The notes under the pieces: generated by a model
Database searches by the model: none
What the model was told of the DNA's origin: nothing
Seen by the model: the letters and a program-made list of their open reading frames with translations, nothing else
Shown here: positions 1-8,295 of the stretch, piece after piece
Position numbering within the stretch: position 1 is the first letter of the stretch
Layout: every line of letters begins with the position of its first letter
Position numbers and translations under genes: made by a program
NCBI GenBank assembly: GCA_902826945.1
Contig: CADEGS010000016.1
Coordinates: forward strand, 1-37,714
DNA from: an uncultured bacterium
GTDB taxonomy: Bacteria > Planctomycetota > UBA1135 > GCA-002686595
Direction: 5' to 3'
Length of the DNA stretch: 37,714 bases

Positions 1-235
1 TACGGGGGGGCGAGGCCGGCGTGACCGCGGCGGCACGTGTTTCTTGGGATCGGCCTCCTCGAGCGGGGGGCACCGGCAAGAACCGCCCTCCGGCCACCCC
101 CCGGGGCGGAGGGGCGGCGGCGCCCCGGTCCATCCCGGGGCCCTCGGATCGCTTCGACGGTGAACCCGGAGGTACCGACGGGCGTGCAAGCGATCGCGGC
201 GGCCGGCGCCACAGCGCGCGGCCAGCTTCGCACCG
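1..235. other. Left-edge non-coding stretch
   Basis: No convincing gene is visible between the left edge and the ubiD-like stop codon. Plus-strand reading frames here are short or are antisense shadows of ubiD. The only structure I can support is a GC-rich hairpin near 83-117, listed separately. The end of a gene lying to the left cannot be excluded. Confidence 0.5.
78..117 (-). terminator. Possible intrinsic terminator of the ubiD-like gene
   Basis: Positions 83-92 and 107-117 form a near-perfect inverted repeat (10 base pairs with one bulged G). Read on the minus strand, the hairpin is followed directly by TTCTT (82-78). It lies about 120 bases past the ubiD-like stop codon. The T-tract is short, so this is tentative. 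Confidence 0.35.
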
Positions 236-2071
236 TCAGTCCAGGTGCGCGCGGTCGGAGTCGCCCATCGCCATGCCCTGGGGGAAGTACTCGCGCCAGC
301 GGCGCTCGACCAGGGCGGCGGTGTCGGGGTCGCAGAAGAGCTCGGCCGGGTAGCCGGGCTTGCGGCGCGCGTCGAGGACGATCGGCGGCTCGAGGGCGGG
401 GTGGTTGCAGACGAGCGTCGCCGCGCGCGCGTGCAGGTCGGCGGCGGGGTCGAAGCGCGTGAAGGTCGTCCACAGGAAGTTGATCGCGCTGCGCGTCGCG
501 CGGGCGGCGTCGTCGGTCAGGACGACCAGCGGCCAGGCGGCGAAGGCGGGGTCGGCCGCCACGCGGCGCGCGGCGTCCGGGAGCTCCTCGTGCGGCGGCG
601 TCTCGACGACGACGCAGCCCGGGCAGAAGACGCGCGCGTCGCGCACGAGCGCGGCCGGCCGGCCCTCGAAGGCCGTCGGGAGCGGGCGCACCGGCTCGCC
701 CAGGCCGAGCAGGACGCCCTTGCCGCCCTCGTGCAGGCGCGGGCCGGCGTAGTCGAGCGAGTCCATCGACAGGTTCGCGAACAGGAACAGGTCGGTGCGG
801 AAGTCGGCGCGCGCGAGCACGTGCGCCAGCACCGCGCGGAAGTCGCGCAGGTCGAGCGGGCGGTCCACGACCAGCAGGAACTTCGTCAGCGAGAGCTGCC
901 CCTCGCCCAGGATGCGGAAGGCGTGCGCCATCGCCTCGCGGCGGTAGCGCTCGTGCACGCGCGCGGCGGCCAGCGCGTGGTAGCCCGTCTCGCCGTAGCT
1001 CCACAGGTCGCGCACGCCGGGCATGGCGAGCGGGAAGAGCGGCGCCAGCAGCTCCTGGAGGAAGTCGCCCAGGTAGAAATCCTCCTGGCGCGGCTTGCCG
1101 ACGACCGTCGCGGGGACGAGCGGCGCGCGCCGGCGCACGAGCGCGCGGCAGCGCAGGAGCGGGTAGTCGTGGCGCTCCGAGTAGTAGCCGTAGTGGTCGC
1201 CGAACGGGCCCTCGGGGCGCATCTCGCGCGGGCGCACCTCGCCGACGAGCGCCAGCTCGGCCTGCGCCAGGAGCGGCAGCGGGCCGGCCGGGTTGCGCGC
1301 CAGCGCGACCTTGCGTCCGGCGAGCAGGCTCGCGAGCAGGAGCTCGGGCACGTTCTCCGGCAGGGGCGCGATCGCCGCCAGGAGCAGCGCCGGCGGCCCG
1401 CCGAGGTGCACGTTGACCGGCAGCGGCTCGCCGCGCTCCCAGGCCGCGGCGAGGTGGAAGCCGCCGCCCTTGCCGATCTGCACGTGCAGGCCGGTCGTGT
1501 CCTCGTCGAAGAGCTGGATGCGGTAGAGGCCGAGGTTCGAGGCGCCCGCGCGCGCGCCCTCCTGGCCGGGCTCGCGCGGCGGCTCCGTGTACACGAGCGG
1601 CAGCGTCAGGAAGCGCCCGCCGTCGCGCGGCCAGCTCTTCGTCGCCGGCAGGCGCCCGAGCCGCGGCGGCGCGTCCACGACCTCGCACACCGGGCCGCGC
1701 GCGCGCTCGGCGAAGCCGGTGCGCAGGAGCGCGCCGGCGAGCCCGCGCTTGCGCCACAGCCGCCCGAGCGTGGGCGGCAGGCAGTCGCGCGGGAGGCTCG
1801 CGAGCTCGCCGATCCACTCGATCGGCCGGCGCCCGAAGGCGCGCAGCACGCGCTCGCGCGTGCCGAAGAGGTTCGTGACGAGCGGCCAGGGCGAGCCCTT
1901 CACGCGCCGGAAGAGGAGCGCCGGCCCGCCGGCCGCGATCACGCGGCGGTGGATCTCGGCCAGCTCGAGGTCGGGGTCGACCTCGGCCTCGACGACGGCC
2001 AGCTCGCCGGCGCGCGCGAGCTCCTCGGTCCAGGAGGAGAGGTCGGCGGGCGGGGAGGGGGTGCTGGCCAT
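236..2071 (-). CDS. UbiD-family prenylated-FMN decarboxylase
   Basis: This 611-residue protein looks like a UbiD-type reversible decarboxylase, a family that uses prenylated FMN on aromatic or unsaturated acids in quinone or aromatic metabolism. The most telling motif is EGPFGDHYGYYSE at residues 287-299, the active-site acidic motif, in the same EGPFGDHxGYY form as I recall for E. coli UbiD. Further family-like stretches are GKPRQEDFYLGD and a C-terminal LTKFLLVVD segment. At 611 residues it is somewhat longer than UbiD (near 500). The ATG start at 2071 is followed closely by family-like sequence. It is monocistronic here and divergent from the DUF1800 gene. No ubiX, which makes the cofactor, is in the window. 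It could serve menaquinone synthesis or another acid; the substrate cannot be read from the sequence. Confidence 0.85.
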   Translation of the reverse strand: MASTPSPPADLSSWTEELARAGELAVVEAEVDPDLELAEIHRRVIAAGGPALLFRRVKGSPWPLVTNLFGTRERVLRAFGRRPIEWIGELASLPRDCLPPTLGRLWRKRGLAGALLRTGFAERARGPVCEVVDAPPRLGRLPATKSWPRDGGRFLTLPLVYTEPPREPGQEGARAGASNLGLYRIQLFDEDTTGLHVQIGKGGGFHLAAAWERGEPLPVNVHLGGPPALLLAAIAPLPENVPELLLASLLAGRKVALARNPAGPLPLLAQAELALVGEVRPREMRPEGPFGDHYGYYSERHDYPLLRCRALVRRRAPLVPATVVGKPRQEDFYLGDFLQELLAPLFPLAMPGVRDLWSYGETGYHALAAARVHERYRREAMAHAFRILGEGQLSLTKFLLVVDRPLDLRDFRAVLAHVLARADFRTDLFLFANLSMDSLDYAGPRLHEGGKGVLLGLGEPVRPLPTAFEGRPAALVRDARVFCPGCVVVETPPHEELPDAARRVAADPAFAAWPLVVLTDDAARATRSAINFLWTTFTRFDPAADLHARAATLVCNHPALEPPIVLDARRKPGYPAELFCDPDTAALVERRWREYFPQGMAMGDSDRAHLD

Positions 2072-2133
2072 GGGCCGCGGCGACGAGCCGCGCTCGTCGC
2101 GGGGCGCACATGGTAGGGAGCGGCGAGCGGTGC

Positions 2134-2139
2134 GAGAAT
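2134..2139 (+). promoter_or_regulatory. -10-like hexamer GAGAAT before the DUF1800 gene
   Basis: GAGAAT ends 6 bases before the ATG at 2146. At that spacing transcription would begin at or next to the start codon, giving a leaderless mRNA. No good -35 box is visible. The same arrangement recurs upstream of other genes in the window. Confidence 0.3.
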
Positions 2140-2145
2140 CGCGGC

Positions 2146-3774
2146 ATGCGCAGGGCGCCTTCCTCCGCCGCGAGCCCGAGCGCGCTCGCGCGCGAGCGCC
2201 ACCCGAGCGCGCTCGCGCGCGAGCGGTGCGGGGACGCGCGCAGGCGCGGCCCCGCCGCGCTGGCCGGAGCGCTCCTGGCGCTGGCGGGCGGCGCGCGGGC
2301 CGGCGAGCTCGCCTGGGACGCGGCGCGCGTCGAGCACCTGCTGAACCGCGCGGGCTTCGGCGGCTCGAGCGCGGACGTGGCGCGCGGGCTCTCGCTCGGG
2401 CCCGAGGCGCTCGTGGACGAGCTGCTCGCGCCGGGCGACGGGGCGCTCTTCTCGGGCGGCACGCTCGACCTGGGCGGCGAGCGCCGCCGGCTGCGCGGGC
2501 TGGACGAGGAGGCGCGGCGCGAGGAGCTGCGCCTGCTGCGCCGCGACGACCGCGAGCAGCTCGAGGCCTTCCTCGACTGGTGGGCGGAGCGCCTGGTCTC
2601 CTCCCCGGCGGTCGTGGAGGAGCGCATGACGCTCTTCTGGCACGGCCTGCTGCCGAGCTCGCAGCAGGACGTGCAGAGCTCGCTCGAGATGATCGCGCAG
2701 CACGAGCTCCTGCGCACGAACGCGCTGGGCAGCTTCGCCACGATCCTGCGCGGGATCGCGCGCGACCCGGCGATGCTCGAGTACCTCGACAACGACGAGA
2801 ACAAGAAGGCCAGCCCGAACGAGAACTTCGCGCGCGAGCTGCTCGAGCTCTTCACGCTCGGCGCGGGCCACTACGAGGAGGCGGACGTGGCCGAGGTCGC
2901 GCGCGCCTTCACGGGCTGGACCGACCGCGACGGCGTCTTCGTCGTGCTCGAGCGCCTGCACGACGACGGCGAGAAGCGCATCCTCGGCCGTCGCGGGCGC
3001 TTCGGCGGCGACGAGGTGCTCGACCTCCTGCTCGAGCGCGACGACTGCGCGCGCCACCTGGCGGCGCGCCTGCTGCGCCACTTCGAGGGCGTCGAGCCCG
3101 CCCGCGCGCGCGTCGAGCGCACCGCGCGCCTCCTGCGCCGCGAGGGCTGGGAGCTGCGCCCGGTGCTGCGCGCGCTCTTCCTCGACCCGGACTTCTACCG
3201 CGCGGAAGCGCGCGCCGCGCGCGTGACGAGCCCGCTCGACTTCCTGGTCGGGATCGCGCGCCGCACGCGCGTGGCCCCGCCGCCGCGGCTCTTGGTCGAG
3301 GGCGCCGCGCTGCTCGGCGAGCGCCTGTGCTACCCGCCGAACGTCGCCGGCTGGAAGGGCGGCACGGACTGGATCACGAGCGGGTCGCTGCTCCTGCGCG
3401 GCAACCTGGCCGGTGTGCTCGTCGGCGCGATCGAGCCGCAGGCGCTGCTCGAGCTGCGCGGCGAGGCCGGCGGCGGCGCGGGCCTGGGCGCGCTCGGCCG
3501 CCTGCGCTGGAAGCCGCGCCTCTCCCTCGCGCGCGCGCTGCGCGACCGCGGCGCCGCGAGCGACGACGACGTGGCCGCCCTCCTGGCCGACGACCTCCTG
3601 GCCGTCCCGCCGGCGCCCGACGTGCACGCGCGCGTCGCCGCTTTCCTCGCGCGCCGCCGCGCGGCGGCCGGCCTGGAGGAGGCGTCCTGGCTGGAGCGCG
3701 CCGGCAGCGCCGAGCCCGTGCTGCGCTCCGCCGCCCACTTCGTCCTCTCGCTCCCCGAGGCCCAGCTCCACTGA
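2146..3774 (+). CDS. DUF1800 secreted protein
   Basis: This is a DUF1800-family protein of 542 residues. The hallmark motif PNENFARELLELFTLG is near residues 225-240, and YPPNVAGWKGG lies in the C-terminal half. The biochemical function of the family is unknown. It is regularly found next to a DUF1501 gene in planctomycetes and other bacteria, as here, where that gene follows 16 bases downstream. A hydrophobic segment near residues 35-51 ending in GGARA looks like a signal-peptide core, so export is likely. An in-frame ATG at 2110 would add 12 residues; I prefer 2146 because a -10-like hexamer sits just upstream. Either start leaves an unusually long charged N-terminus, which includes a duplicated 9-residue unit encoded by palindromic repeats. 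Confidence 0.85.
   Translation: MRRAPSSAASPSALARERHPSALARERCGDARRRGPAALAGALLALAGGARAGELAWDAARVEHLLNRAGFGGSSADVARGLSLGPEALVDELLAPGDGALFSGGTLDLGGERRRLRGLDEEARREELRLLRRDDREQLEAFLDWWAERLVSSPAVVEERMTLFWHGLLPSSQQDVQSSLEMIAQHELLRTNALGSFATILRGIARDPAMLEYLDNDENKKASPNENFARELLELFTLGAGHYEEADVAEVARAFTGWTDRDGVFVVLERLHDDGEKRILGRRGRFGGDEVLDLLLERDDCARHLAARLLRHFEGVEPARARVERTARLLRREGWELRPVLRALFLDPDFYRAEARAARVTSPLDFLVGIARRTRVAPPPRLLVEGAALLGERLCYPPNVAGWKGGTDWITSGSLLLRGNLAGVLVGAIEPQALLELRGEAGGGAGLGALGRLRWKPRLSLARALRDRGAASDDDVAALLADDLLAVPPAPDVHARVAAFLARRRAAAGLEEASWLERAGSAEPVLRSAAHFVLSLPEAQLH
2175..2225 (+). repeat. Two 24-bp direct repeats, each containing an 18-bp perfect palindrome
   Basis: Positions 2175-2198 and 2202-2225 are identical, with a 27-base period. 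Each contains the perfect palindrome gcgctcgcgcgcgagcgc or its core. They lie inside the DUF1800 reading frame and encode PSALARER twice, before the signal-peptide core. Because 27 is a multiple of 3, the duplication keeps the frame. Confidence 0.9.
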
Positions 3775-3790
3775 GCGCCCGACGCCGACC

Positions 3791-4993
3791 GTGCTCCCCT
3801 CCCTGACCATCGACCGGCGCGGCCTGCTGCGGCTCGGGCTCTCGTTCGGGGCGCTGCGGCTCGCGCGGCCGGCGCGCGCGGCCGGCGCCGGCGCGGGCGA
3901 CCCGCCCGCGCCGGGCCGCCTCGTGCTGCTCCAGCTCGGCGGCGGCAACGACGGCCTCTCGACCGTCGTGCCCTACGCGGACGACGACTACCGCCGCCTG
4001 CGGCCCACGCTGCGGCTGGAGCCTTCCGAGGTCCTGCGCCTGGACGAGCGACGCGGCCTGCACCCGGCCCTCGTGCGCCTGCGCGAGCGCTTCGAGCGCG
4101 GCCGGCTCGCCCTCGTCGAGGGCGTCGGCTACGAGCCGCGCGAGCGCTCGCACTTCCGCTCGCTCGCGGCCTGGCACGCGGCCGACCCGCGCGGCCGCCC
4201 GAGCGCGAGCGGCTGGATCGGACGGCTGGTCGAGCACGCCTTCGCCGAGCCCGACCCGCTGCGCGTCGTCCACGTCGGCGACAGCGTGCCGTTCTCGCTC
4301 GTCTCGCCCGGGCATCCGCCGCTCGGCTTCGTCGCGCCGCGCGCCCTGCGGCGCCTGGGCCTCGAGGACGAGGCGCAGGCGCTCGCGGAGCTGCCGTCCG
4401 CCGGCGACGCGAGCCCGGCGCTCGCGCACGTGCGCGAGGTCAGCGCCGACGCGCGCGCCGCCGCGGCGCGCTTGCTGGCGGCGCTCGACGCCTACGAGCC
4501 GCGCGCCGAGTACGCCGGCGACGCCTTCTCGCAGGGCCTGCGCACGATCGCCGCCATCCTGGACGGCGGGCTCGGGACGCGCGTGCTCTCGATCGAGCTC
4601 GCCGGCTTCGACACGCACAACGACCAGCGCCGCCGTCACGACCGGCAGATGGAGGCGCTCGACCGCGGCCTGGGCGCGTTCCTCGAAGACCTCGACGCGA
4701 GCGCGGCGGGGCGCGACACGGTCGTGTGCGCCTTCTCGGAGTTCGGCCGGCGCGTGGCCGAGAACGGCTCGCGCGGCACCGACCACGGCACGGCCGGCCC
4801 GGTGCTGGTCGCCGGCGCGCGCGTCGCCGGCGGCTTCCACGGCCGTCCGACCGCGCTGGCCGCGCTCGAGGAGGGCGACCCGCGCCCGACGACCGACTTC
4901 CGCTCGGTCTACGCCACGCTGATCCGCTCGCTCTTCGGCGTCGCGCCCGAGGCGGTGCTGGGCGCGCGCCACGCGCCGCTGGCCTTCCTCTGA
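3791..4993 (+). CDS. DUF1501 Tat-exported protein
   Basis: This is a DUF1501-family protein of about 400 residues, a family related in fold to alkaline phosphatases and sulfatases whose reaction is unknown. The N-terminus DRRGLLRLGLSFGALRLA carries a twin-arginine and a hydrophobic stretch, as is usual for the family. Then come LVLLQLGGGNDGLSTVVPY and, later, ELAGFDTHNDQ, SEFGRRVAENGSRGTDHGTA and FRSVYATLI, all typical of DUF1501. The start is taken as GTG 3791, because the Tat-like motif begins a few residues later; no strong ribosome-binding site is visible. It is the second gene of a two-gene unit with DUF1800. Its stop is only 3 bases from the stop of the convergent hydroxylase gene. Confidence 0.88.
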   Translation: MLPSLTIDRRGLLRLGLSFGALRLARPARAAGAGAGDPPAPGRLVLLQLGGGNDGLSTVVPYADDDYRRLRPTLRLEPSEVLRLDERRGLHPALVRLRERFERGRLALVEGVGYEPRERSHFRSLAAWHAADPRGRPSASGWIGRLVEHAFAEPDPLRVVHVGDSVPFSLVSPGHPPLGFVAPRALRRLGLEDEAQALAELPSAGDASPALAHVREVSADARAAAARLLAALDAYEPRAEYAGDAFSQGLRTIAAILDGGLGTRVLSIELAGFDTHNDQRRRHDRQMEALDRGLGAFLEDLDASAAGRDTVVCAFSEFGRRVAENGSRGTDHGTAGPVLVAGARVAGGFHGRPTALAALEEGDPRPTTDFRSVYATLIRSLFGVAPEAVLGARHAPLAFL

Positions 4994-4996
4994 CGG

Positions 4997-5944
4997 TCAG
5001 AGCGAGTCGAGGATCGGCCGCACGAGGCCCAGGTAGCCGAGCCCCGACGCGAGCACGACCTTGCCGGTCAGGTAGACCGGCTTGTTGCGCCTCTTCAGCG
5101 CCACGAAGAACTCCTTCAGCCCGTGCACGACCGGCGTCAGGCGGTTCAGCGAGCCGCGCGCCTCCTCCGGCCGGTTGTGGCTGCGCGTGATGCGGAAGAC
5201 GTGGCGGATCATGAAGGCGCTGAAGGCGCGCATCGCGCGCGTGTGCAGCGGCCGCGTGAAGTCGCAGAAGAAGATGATGCGCTCCTCGTCCGTGTCGTTC
5301 TTGGCCCAGTGGACGTACGTCTCGTCGAAGACGATGTCCTCGCCGTCACGCCACGAGTAGGGCTCGCCGTCGATCCAGATCCGGCAGCCGTCGCTGTTGG
5401 GCGTCACGAGTCCCAGGTGGTAGCGCAGCGAGCAGGCGAAGGGGTCGCGGTGCTTGCCGAGCTTCTTCCCCGGCGGCAGCAGCGTGAAGGCGGCCGCGTT
5501 GATGCTCGGGATCGAGCGCACCAGCTCGACCGTCTTCGGGCACTGCTCCAGCGCCGAGGGCAGGAAGTCGTGGTACCAGCGCAGGTAGAAGCGCTTCCAG
5601 CCGCGCCGCCGGAAGGCGACGAAGGCCAGGTCGTCGTGCTCCTGCGTGTAGTCGATCGCGCCGGCGCGGTCGAGCGCCAGCGCCTCGTCGCGGATCGTGC
5701 GCCAGTTGTCGCGCAGCGGGCGCAGCTCGGGGAAGTCGCGCACGTCGAGGATCGGGCGCCGCGGCACGGCCGAGAACGCGTAGAACAGCACGTTCAGCGG
5801 CGAGAAGAGGCCCGAGTGCTCGGTGAGCTGGCGCGTGAAGCGCAGCCGCACGCGGCCCCGGAAGTGCACGTAGCACACGCACGCGACGTACAGCGCGAGC
5901 GCGATCATCTGCGGCGAGGTCAGGACCCTCGTGAGCGTCGACAT
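4997..5944 (-). CDS. Aspartyl/asparaginyl beta-hydroxylase family dioxygenase, LpxO-like
   Basis: The 315-residue product looks like an Fe(II)/2-oxoglutarate dioxygenase of the aspartyl/asparaginyl beta-hydroxylase family. Visible elements are an N-terminal membrane segment (about residues 11-27), GKHRDPF with H165, YHLGL near 175, ETYVHWAKNDTDEER with H212 as the likely second metal ligand, and R222 as the likely 2-oxoglutarate contact. Length, N-terminal anchor and motif spacing resemble LpxO, which hydroxylates lipid A acyl chains. A protein or other lipid substrate is also possible. It follows the NUDIX gene on the same strand after a gap of about 117 bases, so co-transcription is uncertain. 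It converges with the DUF1501 gene. Confidence 0.85.
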   Translation of the reverse strand: MSTLTRVLTSPQMIALALYVACVCYVHFRGRVRLRFTRQLTEHSGLFSPLNVLFYAFSAVPRRPILDVRDFPELRPLRDNWRTIRDEALALDRAGAIDYTQEHDDLAFVAFRRRGWKRFYLRWYHDFLPSALEQCPKTVELVRSIPSINAAAFTLLPPGKKLGKHRDPFACSLRYHLGLVTPNSDGCRIWIDGEPYSWRDGEDIVFDETYVHWAKNDTDEERIIFFCDFTRPLHTRAMRAFSAFMIRHVFRITRSHNRPEEARGSLNRLTPVVHGLKEFFVALKRRNKPVYLTGKVVLASGLGYLGLVRPILDSL

Positions 5945-6061
5945 GCGGTGAGCCGGCCGCCGTCGGCCAGCGGAGCGACCGGAGGAGCCGCCGGAGCCTA
6001 GCGGTCCCGAGCCGCCGCTCCCGCCTTACTTCCTGGAAATCCCGCCCCGGCCCCGGGAGCC

Positions 6062-6487
6062 CTACGCCGCGTGCAGGATCGCGTGCAGGCGCATGATCGC
6101 CGCCCGGTCCGCCTCGAGCTCGAGCGAGGGGTAGGCGGTCGGGAACGGCTCCCAGCGGAAGCCCGCCCAGCGCTGCTGCGCCAGGTCGAGCGGCTCGGCG
6201 GCGGGCACGGTGCGGAAGCCGAAGCTCCACTCGATGACCTCCTCGTCGCCGAGCAGCCAGCGCAGGGGCATCTTCAGGTCGATCAGCTCGAGCGGGCGGC
6301 CCAGGCCGGTCTCGTCCATCACCTCGCGCCGGATCGCGCTCTCGAGCTTCTCGCCGAAGCCGATGCGCCCGTGGAGGGGGGTCCAGAAGCTCTCGATGCC
6401 CTGGTTCCTGCGCAGGAGCAGGTACTGGGGGAGGCCGCTGTCGAAGCGGTAGACGAAGACGCGGACCCGGTGGGAGAGCTCGACCAT
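6062..6487 (-). CDS. NUDIX hydrolase
   Basis: This small 141-residue protein carries a nearly canonical Nudix box, G40-x5-E46-x7-R54-E55-V-M-D-E59-T-G61-L, with Asp in place of the first Glu of the EE pair. NUDIX enzymes hydrolyse nucleoside diphosphates linked to another moiety. The N-terminus (HRVRVFVYRF, then QYLLLRRNQG) resembles the dihydroneopterin-triphosphate or dATP pyrophosphohydrolase type, but the substrate cannot be assigned. The ATG start at 6487 precedes the first beta strand by a few residues. A TAGGAC hexamer (minus strand, 6510-6505) lies 17 bases upstream and might be a -10 element. Confidence 0.88.
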   Translation of the reverse strand: MVELSHRVRVFVYRFDSGLPQYLLLRRNQGIESFWTPLHGRIGFGEKLESAIRREVMDETGLGRPLELIDLKMPLRWLLGDEEVIEWSFGFRTVPAAEPLDLAQQRWAGFRWEPFPTAYPSLELEADRAAIMRLHAILHAA

Positions 6488-6595
6488 GGGGACGTCCGGC
6501 CGAGGTCCTATCGGCCGGTCCTGCGAGCAATCTGGTCCCGAAGGGCGATCCTTGCACCCCTGCGACGGGCCGAATGTTCTTCCGGCGGCGACCGG

Positions 6596-6613
6596 GGAGC
6601 GGAACCGCGCTCC
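6596..6613 (-). terminator. Small hairpin directly after the DUF885-like stop codon
   Basis: GGAGCG at 6596-6601 pairs with CGCTCC at 6608-6613 around a 6-base loop, starting at the base next to the stop codon (6614-6616). No T-tract follows on the minus strand, so it is only a possible termination or 3'-end stabilising element. Confidence 0.25.
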
Positions 6614-8242
6614 TCAGCCGGGCCGCAGGAGCGAGACCTCGTTGCGCAGCACGTCCGCCGGTCGCACCGAGGGCTGGCTCGCGAGCAGCGTCAGCACGAC
6701 CCGCACGCCGTCCGAGCGCGACAGGCGCGCGAGGAGCTCGCGCTCGAGCCGCTCGAGCTCGAGCGCGCCCAGCGCTCCGACGCCGAGCAGCGGGTCGTGC
6801 GTCACGCGCCGCACGTCGATCGCCGCGCACTCGAGCGGCAGGTCGGCGCGCCGCGCCAGGTCCTCGACCACGAGGTCCTCGCCGCGGTCGAGCGCGTGCC
6901 ATTCCAGCGCGGCGAGGAACAGGGCCGTCTCGTAGCGCCGCGCGCGCAGGATCTGCAGGCACAGCTCGGGCTGGCGGCCGCGCAGCGTCGGCGCGGTCGA
7001 AGGGTGGCGCAGCAGCCAGTCGAGCGCGTACATGCCCCAGCCCTCGCGCACCGAGCGGCTCCACGTCAGCGGCCGCGCGCCCGGGTCCGCCTGGCCGAGC
7101 TCGACCAGGATCTCCTCGCCGGGCGCGCCGAAGCGCAGCGCCTGCGCGGCGATCGCCGAGGGGGAGAGCTGCGCCGCGCGGCAGCGCGCGACCGTCGGGG
7201 CCCACAGCGGGTGCGGCGTGAGGAACGTGACGACCGTCCGCTCCCGCAGGTGCTGGACGCGCGCGGCCGCGCCCGGCGCGAGCGAGCCCTGGCGCGCGAC
7301 GAGCGACAGCGGGCGCGACGCGAGCGGGGCGAGCTGCGCCCCGACGACGAGCGCGCGCACGCTCTCGGCCTCCCGCGCGGCGCGCTCGAGCACCTCCTCG
7401 ATCGGCGCGTCCGGCGGCTCCGGCGGCTGCGCCGCGGCGATCTCGGTGTCGATGCGGGCGAGCGTGCGCAGGAGCTCCACGCGCATCCGGACGGTCGAGA
7501 GGCCGGTGCCGCTGCTCGCCTGCACCAGCGCCTCCCAGTTGCGCAGCCCGAGGTGGGGGATCGCGTCGCCGCGGCCGATGCCGGGCGTGCCGAGCCAGTG
7601 CTCGAAACGCTCGCAGGCCGCGAGCGCCGCCGGGCCGCCGGGCTCGCCGGCGACGGCGCGCAGCGCCTCGCGCAGCCCGCGCGCCCCGATCTGCGCCTCC
7701 TCGATCCAGCCGACGCGCGGGCTGACGAGCTCGAGGCGCGCGCCCTCGAGCATGGACGTGATGCGCTGCAGGCGCTCCGCGCGCCGCGGCTCCTCCTCCT
7801 GGAGCGCGCGCTCGAGCTCGCGCTGCGCCAGCTCCACGTGCAGGAGCGGGTCCCAGCGCGAGCGCGGCAGCGCGACGGCCAGGATCGACTCGCCCTGGCA
7901 GCGCGCGACCAGCGCGTCGCGCAGCGAGCGCTCGCGCGCGGTCAGCGCCGCCCCCCACAGGTTCCCGAGCGCGCTCTCCTGGCTCTCGAGGAAGCGGCGC
8001 CACCAGGCGGGGTCGGCCGCGTCCTCGCCGGGCGAGCCGCCCAGGCCGAAGGTCTCCGCCGTCGCGCGGTCGCGCGCGGCGAGCGCGCGCTCGAGCTCGT
8101 CGGCCAGGCGCGCCAGGGCGACGCCGGCCGGCTCGCGCGGCGGGGCGGCGAAGTCGGCGGGCGGGGCTTCCTGCGGCTCCGGCGGGGCGTCCTGCCAGGC
8201 GGGCGCCGCGGCCAGCACGAGCGAGAGGAGACGGGGGCTCAC
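6614..8242 (-). CDS. Secreted DUF885-like protein, probably without the metal site
   Basis: This 542-residue protein has a short hydrophobic leader (LLSLVLAAAPAW) followed by a Pro-rich linker, so export is likely. The C-terminal half resembles DUF885: APGEEILVELGQ at 373-384, and R399-E400-G-W-G-M-Y-A, matching the family pattern PGHHLQ followed about 25 residues later by EGWxLYAE. In DUF885 the first motif reads HEAxPGHHLQ; here the HE pair is replaced by R370-F371 and the HH pair by E376-E377, so the metal ligands appear to be missing. It may be a binding or structural relative rather than a hydrolase. The start is GTG 8242; an upstream ATG is out of frame. It is divergent from folC. The family call rests on two motifs and needs a profile search. 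Confidence 0.6.
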   Translation of the reverse strand: MSPRLLSLVLAAAPAWQDAPPEPQEAPPADFAAPPREPAGVALARLADELERALAARDRATAETFGLGGSPGEDAADPAWWRRFLESQESALGNLWGAALTARERSLRDALVARCQGESILAVALPRSRWDPLLHVELAQRELERALQEEEPRRAERLQRITSMLEGARLELVSPRVGWIEEAQIGARGLREALRAVAGEPGGPAALAACERFEHWLGTPGIGRGDAIPHLGLRNWEALVQASSGTGLSTVRMRVELLRTLARIDTEIAAAQPPEPPDAPIEEVLERAAREAESVRALVVGAQLAPLASRPLSLVARQGSLAPGAAARVQHLRERTVVTFLTPHPLWAPTVARCRAAQLSPSAIAAQALRFGAPGEEILVELGQADPGARPLTWSRSVREGWGMYALDWLLRHPSTAPTLRGRQPELCLQILRARRYETALFLAALEWHALDRGEDLVVEDLARRADLPLECAAIDVRRVTHDPLLGVGALGALELERLERELLARLSRSDGVRVVLTLLASQPSVRPADVLRNEVSLLRPG

Positions 8243-8279
8243 GCGGACGGATGGTAGGGCGCGGGCGGAGAGCGCATCG

Positions 8280-8285
8280 TATCCC
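8280..8285 (+). promoter_or_regulatory. -10-like hexamer TATCCC before folC
   Basis: TATCCC ends 10 bases before the folC ATG at 8296. No Shine-Dalgarno sequence lies between them. The spacing suggests a leaderless or nearly leaderless transcript. Confidence 0.25.
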
Positions 8286-8295
8286 TTCGACCGCC

